Source of the DNA: DATBAK01 sp036787815
GTDB taxonomy: Bacteria > Actinomycetota > Acidimicrobiia > IMCC26256 > PALSA-610
Direction: 5' to 3'
Assembly: GCA_036787815.1 (NCBI GenBank)
Contig: DAIQOP010000129.1
Location: forward strand, 1 to 10,659
DNA length: 10,659 nucleotides
Made by a program: the position numbers and the translations under genes. Shown piece after piece: positions 1-5,512 of the stretch; position 1 is the first letter of the stretch; each line of letters begins with the position of its first letter. The notes under the pieces were generated by a model. That model saw nothing but the letters and a program-made list of their open reading frames with translations, was not told the origin of the DNA and made no database searches.

Positions 1-1
1 C

Positions 2-100
2 GTGTTCAAGAACTGGTACATCCTGGCCGCCGGTGCCGCGTGGCTGATGTTCGGGATGACGGGCTGGGCCACCGAGCCCGCGACCGAAGAGGCGTCATGA
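2..100 (+). CDS. C-terminal fragment, probable cytochrome c oxidase subunit I (5' end outside window)
   Basis: An open frame enters from the left edge and stops with TGA at 98-100, leaving 32 codons. The fragment contains one hydrophobic helix (starting WYILAAGAAWLMFGM) and ends in a short polar tail with TGWATEP and several Glu. Long subunit I proteins of actinobacterial aa3/caa3 oxidases often end with a helix followed by a Gly-Trp-x-x-Glu-Pro-like segment. The stop overlaps the ATG of the subunit III gene in an ATGA junction, so the two are in one operon and probably translationally coupled. From 32 residues the identity rests mainly on context. A small actinobacterial subunit IV (CtaF-like) that commonly precedes ctaE is the main alternative. 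Confidence 0.55.
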   Translation: MFKNWYILAAGAAWLMFGMTGWATEPATEEAS

Positions 101-726
101 CCTCGACCACGATCGCCACCACCGGTCACGCGCAGCCGCCGGCGCACACGGGCGAGCACGCGACGAACACCGGCATCAGCAACATGAAGCTGGCGTTCTG
201 GGCCTTCCTCGGCTCCGAGTGCCTCTTCTTCGGTGCGTTCATCTCGACCTACCTGCTCTACCGCGGCCGCGACACCTTGGGTCCGAAGCCCAAGCAGCTC
301 TTCGACGTTCCCTTCACGTCGTGCACGTCGTTCATCCTGCTGATGAGCTCGCTCACGATGGTGCTGGCCCTCGCCGCGATCCAGAGGGGCGATCACCGGC
401 GCTTCCGGATCTGGCTCGGATCCACGGCGCTCTTCGGGCTCACCTTCATCGGTGGGCAGGTGTACGAGTTCACGAACTTCTACCGCGAGGGCCTCAACCT
501 GCACGTCAACCTCTTCGGGTCGACGTTCTTCATCCTCACGGGTCTGCACGGTGCGCACGTCACGATCGGAATCTTCTGGCTGCTGTCCCTCTACAGCCGT
601 TCGCTCCAGGGCAAGCTGACCACGGAGCACGCCGAGGCGGTCGAGGTCGCCGGTCTCTACTGGCACTTCGTCGACATCGTCTGGATCTTCATCTTCACGG
701 CGATCTACCTGGTTCCCTACCACTAG
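97..726 (+). CDS. ctaE: Cytochrome c oxidase subunit III (short, five-helix form)
   Basis: This 209-residue integral membrane protein is subunit III of a heme-copper oxygen reductase, which sits beside subunit I and stabilises the terminal oxidase in the cytoplasmic membrane. Visible helices lie at about residues 32-54, 75-95, 105-125, 137-165 and 185-206. Family signatures include FILTGLHGAHVTIG near 145-158 and YWHFVDIVWIF near 188-198, both strongly conserved in COX3. The first two helices of the seven-helix mitochondrial form are absent, as is usual for short actinobacterial versions. I chose ATG 97 because it overlaps the upstream stop (ATGA) and has a purine-rich GAAGAGG at 86-92. The open frame continues upstream to 40, but that part is out-of-frame reading of the preceding gene. 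The N-terminal ~28 residues are Thr/Ala/His-rich and probably disordered. Confidence 0.95.
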   Translation: MTSTTIATTGHAQPPAHTGEHATNTGISNMKLAFWAFLGSECLFFGAFISTYLLYRGRDTLGPKPKQLFDVPFTSCTSFILLMSSLTMVLALAAIQRGDHRRFRIWLGSTALFGLTFIGGQVYEFTNFYREGLNLHVNLFGSTFFILTGLHGAHVTIGIFWLLSLYSRSLQGKLTTEHAEAVEVAGLYWHFVDIVWIFIFTAIYLVPYH

Positions 727-736
727 GCGCACGACC

Positions 737-1150
737 ATGACCGAACAGATCACCGACGTCGATCCCTCGTCTGCAGCGCTGGTACCCGTCGGCGACGAGA
801 TCGTTCCCGCCGGGGGTGGCGCGCTGGTGAGCGCATCCGCCGCGCCCGCCAGGGCCGCGCACGCGCACCCCGAGCCCCGCCAGTACGTGCTCATCGCGGT
901 GGTGCTCGTGGTGATCACCGGGATGGAGGTCGCGACCTCGTACCTCGAGGGCGACGTCAACTCCAACCTGTTGATCGCGGCGCTGGGCATGATGGCGGCC
1001 GTCAAGTTCTTCCTCGTCGTCGCGTGGTTCATGCACCTGCGCACCGACAGCAAGGTCCTCCGGCGCTTCTTCCTGCTGGGCCTGATCGCAGCGCCGATCC
1101 TCTACACGATCGTCCTGCTGATGTTCCACGTGTTCAATTCCAACGTCTGA
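737..1150 (+). CDS. Cytochrome c oxidase subunit IV family protein (COX4_pro-like)
   Basis: This 137-residue protein has three predicted helices at about 50-69, 77-99 and 109-131. The VKFFLVVAWFMHLRTDSK segment at 89-106 matches the family hallmark, an FMHL motif followed by a charged residue at the end of the second helix. Prokaryotic subunit IV proteins are small accessory subunits of aa3/caa3 or bo3 oxidases and assist assembly or stability of the CuB site. The gene starts 10 nt after ctaE without an obvious Shine-Dalgarno, and its TGA overlaps the next ATG by one base, so it sits inside the oxidase operon. The N-terminal ~45 residues are Ala/Pro/His-rich with no predicted structure, longer than in minimal members of the family. 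The family call is firm from motif and context; the exact role of the subunit is not. Confidence 0.85.
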   Translation: MTEQITDVDPSSAALVPVGDEIVPAGGGALVSASAAPARAAHAHPEPRQYVLIAVVLVVITGMEVATSYLEGDVNSNLLIAALGMMAAVKFFLVVAWFMHLRTDSKVLRRFFLLGLIAAPILYTIVLLMFHVFNSNV

Positions 1151-2007
1151 TGCCCCGAGTCGGCTTTCCCGCCTGGCAGCCCCATCCCGACGTCTGGTTG
1201 ATCGTCGGTCTGCTGGTCGCGGCGTACGCCGTCGCCGTCACGCGTGTGGGGCCGCGGCACGTGTCGCCCGGCCAGGCGGTCGTGAGCCGCTTCCAGATGG
1301 TGTGCTTCGGCGCGGGAGCGATGGCGATCCTGGTCGCCTCCGACTACCCGATCCACGATCTCGCGGAGCGTTACCTCTTCAGCATCCACATGGTGCAGCA
1401 CCTCGTGTACTCGCTCGTCGCGGCGCCGCTGCTCCTGCTCGGAACCCCGGCGTGGATGGCCCGGGCGTTGCTCTCTCCGCGGGGATTCCTCCGCGCGATG
1501 CGCTGGCTCGCCCGCTTCTTCCCCGCGACGGTGCTCTACAACGCGGTGCTCGTGTTCACGCACGTACCCGCCACCGTCGACGTCGCGCTCCGCTACGGCA
1601 TCGCGCACTTCGCGCTCCACACGCTGCTTCTGGTGTCGTCGATCATCGTGTGGATGCCGATCCTGAGCCCGCTGCCCGAGGTTCCGCGGCTGTATCCGCC
1701 GCTCGGCATGTTCTACCTGTTCCTCCAGTCGGTGGTGCCGACCGTGCCGGCGTCGTTCCTCACCTTCGGCCGTACGCCGCTGTACCACGTGTACGCGACG
1801 TTCCCGCGGCTGTGGGGGATCACGGCGCTCGACGACATGCAGGTGGCCGGGCTGATCATGAAGATCGCGGCCGGCATCCTGATCTGGGGGATCATCACTA
1901 TCGTGTTCTTCCGGTGGTTCCGCCGAGAAGAGGCCGATTCCGGGCCGCTGGCCACGTCACGTGAGCTCGATCGTGAGCTCGTCCGTCTAGGGATGACGCA
2001 ATCATGA
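1150..2007 (+). CDS. ctaG: Cytochrome c oxidase assembly protein, CtaG (caa3-type) family
   Basis: This 285-residue polytopic membrane protein appears to have about seven hydrophobic segments. The segment HMVQHLVYSLVAAPLLLLG, starting at His80, matches the HMxQH...APLLLLGxP core of the bacterial caa3-type CtaG family. His80 and His84 are candidate copper ligands. Members assist formation of active caa3 oxidase, thought to act through copper insertion, and are unrelated to the Cox11-type protein also called CtaG. The ATG overlaps the previous TGA (TGATG at 1148-1152), and the gene end overlaps the next start (ATGA at 2004-2007), so coupling on both sides is likely. An in-frame extension upstream to 1024 is out-of-frame reading of the subunit IV gene. 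The C-terminal 35 residues after the last helix are charged and probably cytoplasmic. Confidence 0.9.
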   Translation: MPRVGFPAWQPHPDVWLIVGLLVAAYAVAVTRVGPRHVSPGQAVVSRFQMVCFGAGAMAILVASDYPIHDLAERYLFSIHMVQHLVYSLVAAPLLLLGTPAWMARALLSPRGFLRAMRWLARFFPATVLYNAVLVFTHVPATVDVALRYGIAHFALHTLLLVSSIIVWMPILSPLPEVPRLYPPLGMFYLFLQSVVPTVPASFLTFGRTPLYHVYATFPRLWGITALDDMQVAGLIMKIAAGILIWGIITIVFFRWFRREEADSGPLATSRELDRELVRLGMTQS

Positions 2008-2735
2008 GCGACGAGACCCCGACGCCAGCCGACGAGCAGCCGGCCGCCGACCCCGCCGACGCGACCGGTGCGGTCACGACCGCCACCACTCCGGCCGTGC
2101 CTGCCGAGGCGGCCCACCCGGCCGTGCGCGCGGAGCGGGTGACCTTCCGCAACAAGTTCCTCATGCCGCTGCTGGTGCCGATCGGCGTCACCGCGACGAT
2201 CGTCTTCTACGTCCTCAACGTGTCGCGGATCTTCCTCGCGGCCGAAGACGCGCTCGCGGTCACCTACGCGACCATCGTCACCGTGCTGATCCTCGGCGGC
2301 GGCACCGCGCTCGCGGCCTCACCGAAGTTGCGGTCGTCGTCGCTCACGTTGTTGCTCGGCTTCGGGTTCCTGGTGCTGATGATGGGTGGCCTGATCTCGA
2401 TCGGCGCGGCGTCGCCCAAGGCCGCGAGCGGCCCGGTGCAGTGCACGCCCCCGAAGGACAAGCTCACCGTCGACGCCGGTGCCGGCGGGGCGCTCAAGTA
2501 CGCACCGTCGGCCCTGACGGCGAAGGCCGGCTGCATCCAGATCACGATGAACATCGTGAGCAGCAGCCACACGCTGCAGTTCGACGACGCGACCGCGGCG
2601 AACGCCTTCCCGCAGCTCACGGCCGACGCGAAGACGTGGGCCGGCACCCTCCCGGCGGGCACCTACAAGTTCCACTGCACGATCCCCGGCCACGAGATCG
2701 CCGGCATGGTCGGCACCCTCACCGTCGCGCCGTAA
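2004..2735 (+). CDS. Membrane-anchored cupredoxin-domain protein
   Basis: This 243-residue protein has three parts. Residues 1-45 are Ala/Pro/Thr/Asp-rich and look disordered. Three hydrophobic segments follow at about 52-72, 86-106 and 113-134. The C-terminal domain (about 145-243) resembles plastocyanin/azurin: it has His189 in SSSHTLQF, then Cys225, His230 and Met235 in FHCTIPGHEIAGM, the C-x4-H-x4-M spacing of a type 1 mononuclear copper site. It lacks the CxxxC CuA pattern of oxidase subunit II. Cys147 and Cys177 could form a disulfide. With three helices and the first terminus inside, the copper domain would face outside. The start overlaps the ctaG stop (ATGA) and has AGGGA at 1989-1993. 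Family and operon suggest copper delivery to, or electron transfer towards, the oxidase; the sequence does not decide which. Confidence 0.85.
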   Translation: MSDETPTPADEQPAADPADATGAVTTATTPAVPAEAAHPAVRAERVTFRNKFLMPLLVPIGVTATIVFYVLNVSRIFLAAEDALAVTYATIVTVLILGGGTALAASPKLRSSSLTLLLGFGFLVLMMGGLISIGAASPKAASGPVQCTPPKDKLTVDAGAGGALKYAPSALTAKAGCIQITMNIVSSSHTLQFDDATAANAFPQLTADAKTWAGTLPAGTYKFHCTIPGHEIAGMVGTLTVAP

Positions 2736-2742
2736 TCATTCG

Positions 2743-2763
2743 CTCGCTCGTACCCTGAGCGGG
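2743..2763 (+). terminator. Possible hairpin terminator after the oxidase operon
   Basis: Eight bases past the cupredoxin stop, CTCGCTC (2743-2749) can pair with GAGCGGG (2757-2763) around a 7-nt loop. That gives seven pairs including one G-U that pairs properly only in the plus-strand transcript. There is no T-tract after it, so it would be an I-shaped terminator if it works at all. Its place at the end of the operon, facing a convergent gene, supports the idea. Confidence 0.35.
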
Positions 2764-2908
2764 AGGCTTCACGTCGCGGAGTGTCCGTCCCTCGCTCGCT
2801 GGCGAGCTTGACGTTCGCTTCGCTCACGCCTGCGCCGCGTGGGAGGGAGTTGTGCGTGACTTCGCATCGCATGGGAGTCGAACGTCGTACCAGCGACGCG
2901 CGTGCCGG

Positions 2909-3811
2909 TTACGGCTCCGAGAGGATCGGGGACGATTGGGGGACGCGCACGCGGAGCGCGGCGGGGCGCGGTTCCATCGTGGCGGGGAGCGGGCCGACCC
3001 GTTCGCCGTCGGCCCAGACTTCCATCCCGTCGCGACCCATCGCCTCGACGGTCACGTGTGAACCCCGGTAGCTGGTGATGCCCGGAACCGCGAGGTGCGC
3101 GCCCCGGAACACCTTCGGGAAGTGGCGCAGCAACTGCAGCCGGCTGAGGTCGCCGATGACGCAGACGTCGAGCAGGCCGTCGTCCATGCGCGCGTCGGGG
3201 ACGATCGCCATGCCGCCCGCGTACGCCCGGCTGTTGCCGACCGCGACCATCCACGCCGGTGACTCGTGCACCACGCCGTCGACGGTGATCCGGAACGGGC
3301 ACGGCCGGTAGACCGCGAGCGTGCGCAGCACGGCGGCGACGTAGAGCGACGTTCCCGAGACCCGGGTGACGCCGTTGGCCCACCGGTTCGCCTCCGCGTC
3401 GAACCCCGAGCAGGTGACGCAGGTGTACCAACGACCGTTCACCATGCCGAGGTCGACGGTCACGTCGCGCCCCGCCGCGATTGCCTTGATCGCCTCGAGT
3501 GGGCGCTCGCGGGAGTACCCGAGCGTCGCCGCGAAGTCGTTGCCCGAGCCGGTGGGCACGATCGCGAGCCGGCGGCCGGTCTCGGCGGCGACTCCGGCCA
3601 ACAGGCCGACCGTGCCGTCGCCCCCGGCGGCGATGAGGTCGCGCCCGGCCGCGGCGGCGGCCCGGGCGAGGCGTTCGGCGTCGGCGGCCGAGGCCGAGAC
3701 CACGACATCGGCATCGAGACCCGCCTGCGCGAGCATCGCCCGCAGCGTCGGGGCCAGATCTCGGTCGCCCTGCCGCCCGGCCACGGGATTCAGCACCACC
3801 GTCCACGGCAT
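2909..3811 (-). CDS. Diacylglycerol kinase family lipid kinase (DgkB/YegS-like)
   Basis: This 300-residue protein carries the diacylglycerol/sphingosine kinase catalytic fold. It has NPVAG at 8-12, the nucleotide-binding GGDGT at 63-67, PTGSGNDFA at 86-94, a Gly-Gly-...-Pro-Asp-Ala stretch with MDDGLLDV at 199-216, and DGE at 268-270. Family members transfer phosphate from ATP to diacylglycerol or a related lipid at the inner face of the membrane. They recycle lipid by-products of envelope synthesis or feed phosphatidic acid into phospholipid synthesis; substrate cannot be told from sequence. Length matches the family. The stop is TAA (2909-2911 on the plus strand). The ATG has no Shine-Dalgarno but a TAGGTT box 6 nt upstream, suggesting a leaderless mRNA. 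The gene is convergent with the oxidase operon and divergent from uppS. Confidence 0.92.
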   Translation of the reverse strand: MPWTVVLNPVAGRQGDRDLAPTLRAMLAQAGLDADVVVSASAADAERLARAAAAAGRDLIAAGGDGTVGLLAGVAAETGRRLAIVPTGSGNDFAATLGYSRERPLEAIKAIAAGRDVTVDLGMVNGRWYTCVTCSGFDAEANRWANGVTRVSGTSLYVAAVLRTLAVYRPCPFRITVDGVVHESPAWMVAVGNSRAYAGGMAIVPDARMDDGLLDVCVIGDLSRLQLLRHFPKVFRGAHLAVPGITSYRGSHVTVEAMGRDGMEVWADGERVGPLPATMEPRPAALRVRVPQSSPILSEP

Positions 3812-3817
3812 CGTCCG

Positions 3818-3823
3818 AACCTA
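3818..3823 (-). promoter_or_regulatory. Probable -10 box of the lipid kinase gene (leaderless)
   Basis: Read on the minus strand this is TAGGTT, matching the TANNNT actinobacterial -10 consensus. It ends 6 nt before the ATG, so transcription would start at or next to the start codon. No convincing -35 hexamer is visible; that position falls in the tandem repeats at 3837-3903. Confidence 0.5.
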
Positions 3824-3836
3824 TCCGGTCCGTCCC

Positions 3837-3903
3837 GTGGAGCCGCGAGTCCGGTGGAGTCGCGAGTCCCGGGAGCCGCGTGTGCAGTGGAGATCGCGTG
3901 TGA
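3837..3903. repeat. Four imperfect 16-17-bp tandem repeats between divergent genes
   Basis: The units are GTGGAGCCGCGAGTCCG (3837-3853), GTGGAGTCGCGAGTCCC (3854-3870), GGGAGCCGCGTGTGCA (3871-3886) and GTGGAGATCGCGTGTGA (3887-3903). The first two differ at only two positions; the last two match less well, sharing GGAG...CGCG and GTGTG. They lie in the 144-nt gap between the lipid kinase and uppS, just upstream of the kinase -10 box and 38 nt before the uppS -10 box. This would suit a multi-site operator, but a neutral slippage array is equally possible. Confidence 0.6.
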
Positions 3904-3941
3904 AGGTGGTGGCGGAGGCGGCCGGGCGCGGTGCCGGGCGC

Positions 3942-3947
3942 TAGCTT
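3942..3947 (+). promoter_or_regulatory. Probable -10 box of uppS (leaderless)
   Basis: TAGCTT fits TANNNT and ends 8 nt before the GTG start of uppS. The gene has no Shine-Dalgarno at the usual distance. The box is one of the few A/T-containing hexamers in a very G/C-rich gap. I found no clear -35 element. Confidence 0.5.
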
Positions 3948-3955
3948 CCATCGTC

Positions 3956-4675
3956 GTGGCCGACCTCGACCCGCAACGGATCCCGCGTCACGTCGCCGTG
4001 GTGATGGACGGCAACGGCCGTTGGGCGCAGCGTCGGGGCCTGAAGCGCACCGAAGGGCACGCGGCGGGGGAGGAGGCGCTCTTCGACACGGTCGAGGGCG
4101 CGCTCGAGATCGGGTTGAGCTGGCTCACCGTGTACGCGTTCTCGACCGAGAACTGGCGCCGGCCGCTCGACGAGGTGCGCTACCTGATGGGGTTCAACGA
4201 GCGGTTGCTGATGCAGCGCCGCGACGAGCTCAACGGCAAGGGCGTGCGCGTGCGGTTCATCGGCCGCCGCGGCGGGCGGGTGCCGCGCCGGGTGCGGCAG
4301 CGCATCGAGGAGACCGAGGAGCTCACGCGGGCCAATCGCCGGCTCACGCTCACCTTCGCGTTCAACTACGGCGGCCGGGCCGAGCTGGTCGACGCCATCG
4401 GCGCGATCGCGTCCGAGGTCGCGGCCGGGCGCCTCGACCCGAAGAAGATCGACGAGAAGACGGTGCGGCGGCACCTCTACTCGCCCGACATGCCCGACCC
4501 CGACCTGCTGGTGCGCACCTCGGGCGAGTACCGCATCTCGAACTACCTGCTGTGGGAGCTCGCGTACTCGGAGCTGGTCTTCACCGAGGTGCTCTGGCCC
4601 GACTTCCGCCGCGCCGACCTCTTCGACGCCGTCGCCGAGTTCCAGCGCCGCGAACGCCGCTTCGGGAGCGTGTAG
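3956..4675 (+). CDS. uppS: Isoprenyl transferase (undecaprenyl diphosphate synthase)
   Basis: This 239-residue cis-prenyltransferase condenses isopentenyl diphosphate onto an allylic diphosphate to make the C50/C55 polyprenyl diphosphate that carries cell-wall precursors. The catalytic and phosphate-binding motif MDGNGRWA is at 17-24 with the catalytic Asp at 18. FSTENW and the C-terminal block LLVRTSGEYRISNYLLWE, followed by FTEVLWPDF, are also present. All are family diagnostics. The usual GEQRxSNF is GEYRISNY here, a mild change. I chose the GTG at 3956 because it gives the family length, follows a TAGCTT box by 8 nt, and excludes a long upstream open frame that is only antisense reading of the lipid kinase. 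Chain length of the product cannot be told from sequence. RecO follows 20 nt downstream. Confidence 0.95.
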   Translation: MADLDPQRIPRHVAVVMDGNGRWAQRRGLKRTEGHAAGEEALFDTVEGALEIGLSWLTVYAFSTENWRRPLDEVRYLMGFNERLLMQRRDELNGKGVRVRFIGRRGGRVPRRVRQRIEETEELTRANRRLTLTFAFNYGGRAELVDAIGAIASEVAAGRLDPKKIDEKTVRRHLYSPDMPDPDLLVRTSGEYRISNYLLWELAYSELVFTEVLWPDFRRADLFDAVAEFQRRERRFGSV

Positions 4676-4680
4676 CTCAT

Positions 4681-4686
4681 TACACT
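4681..4686 (+). promoter_or_regulatory. Probable -10 box of recO
   Basis: TACACT fits TANNNT and lies just after the uppS stop, ending 9 nt before the recO ATG. It would give an mRNA with essentially no leader. It may add to read-through from uppS rather than replace it. No clear -35 element is visible. Confidence 0.45.
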
Positions 4687-4695
4687 CGTGTGATT

Positions 4696-5421
4696 ATGAG
4701 CGGTTTGTATCGGGACGAGGGCGTCGTGCTGCGCACGATCAAGCTCGGTGAGGCCGACCGCATCGTCACGATCTTCACGCAGGGCCACGGGAAGATCCGG
4801 GCCGTGGCCAAGGGTGTCCGCAAGACCTCGAGCCGCTTCGGCGCCCGGCTCGAGCCCGCGAGCCACGTGGCCCTCCAGTGCTACAAGGGCCGCGAGCTCG
4901 ACATCGTCACCCAGGTCGAGACCATCGAGTCGAACCGCGCGGTGCGTGAGGGCTACGGCATGTTCACCCACGCGGTGCCGATGCTCGAGGTCGTCGATCA
5001 CGTGACGCCCGACCGCGATCCCAACGCGCCGCTGTACCGCATGATCACCGGGGCGTTGCGCACGCTCGGTGAGCGCCGCTCCGCGTTGGTCACGACGGCG
5101 TTCTTCTGGAAGCTGCTGAGCCTCGAAGGCTTCCAACCGATGCTCGACGGCTGCGCGCGCTGCGGAGCCGACGACGACGGCATCGTGTTGCCCGCCTTCG
5201 ACCTCGCCGACGGCGGCATGCTCTGCGAGTCGTGCGCCACCTTGTCGGGCCGGCCCGTGTCGCCCGCCGCGCTCGATCTGTTGCGCCGCCTCCTCGGCGG
5301 TGGGCTCAACGGCGCGCTCTCCGAGGTGCCCGGGCCCGTCACCCGGGAGGTCGAACGGCTCGGTCTGGCCGCGGTCGAGTACTACCTCGAACGCCGGCTG
5401 CGCAGCGCGACCCTGCTTTGA
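4696..5421 (+). CDS. recO: DNA repair protein RecO
   Basis: This 241-residue protein is RecO, which helps load RecA onto SSB-coated single-stranded DNA in the RecF pathway and anneals complementary strands. The N-terminal OB-fold part includes YRDEGVVLRTIKLGEADRIV and a KGVRKTSSRFGARLEP segment, both typical of the family. The helical C-terminal part carries a zinc finger with Cys153-x2-Cys156 and Cys177-x2-Cys180. Length matches the family. I chose ATG 4696; an in-frame GTG lies two codons upstream (4690), but that would be only 3 nt after the TACACT box. The reading frame is open back to 3931, but that part is a shadow of uppS. RecO beside uppS is a common bacterial arrangement. Confidence 0.95.
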   Translation: MSGLYRDEGVVLRTIKLGEADRIVTIFTQGHGKIRAVAKGVRKTSSRFGARLEPASHVALQCYKGRELDIVTQVETIESNRAVREGYGMFTHAVPMLEVVDHVTPDRDPNAPLYRMITGALRTLGERRSALVTTAFFWKLLSLEGFQPMLDGCARCGADDDGIVLPAFDLADGGMLCESCATLSGRPVSPAALDLLRRLLGGGLNGALSEVPGPVTREVERLGLAAVEYYLERRLRSATLL

Positions 5422-5426
5422 TGGTC

Positions 5427-5445
5427 GCGTGCTCGCTGCGCACGC
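5427..5445 (+). terminator. Small hairpin between recO and glyS, possible weak terminator
   Basis: GCGTGC (5427-5432) and GCACGC (5440-5445) form a perfect six-pair stem with a 7-nt loop, starting five bases after the recO stop. No T-tract follows. Position before a new promoter fits termination or attenuation, but a six-pair stem is expected fairly often in such G/C-rich sequence. Confidence 0.3.
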
Positions 5446-5498
5446 CGCTGCCGCGGTTCGCCAGCACAACCCATCCAGGCTGGTCAGGGGCTCTCCGC

Positions 5499-5504
5499 TA
5501 GCCT
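5499..5504 (+). promoter_or_regulatory. Probable -10 box of glyS (leaderless)
   Basis: TAGCCT fits TANNNT and ends 8 nt before the glyS ATG, the same spacing as at uppS. No Shine-Dalgarno is present in those 8 nt. The gap of 91 nt after recO leaves room for an independent promoter. No -35 hexamer close to TTGACA is evident. Confidence 0.5.
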
Positions 5505-5512
5505 GAAACCTC

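Noticed and set aside
2860..2895. tRNA-like TTCGACTCCC on the minus strand, near 2872-2883
   Set aside because: It resembles a T-loop, but the T-stem does not pair beyond the first base pair, and no anticodon arm or acceptor stem could be built around it.
2769..3806. A 345-codon minus-strand frame overlapping the lipid kinase
   Set aside because: It is an alternate frame of the same strand giving an Arg/Gly-rich string; the true kinase frame carries GGDGT and PTGSGNDFA.
3266..3955. In-frame extension of uppS upstream across the lipid kinase gene
   Set aside because: The extension is antisense to a well-supported kinase and runs through the tandem repeats. The GTG at 3956 gives the usual family length and follows a -10-like box.
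3931..4695. In-frame extension of recO through uppS
   Set aside because: The added part is Arg/Ala-rich out-of-frame reading of uppS. RecO homology begins at MSGLYRDEG (4696).
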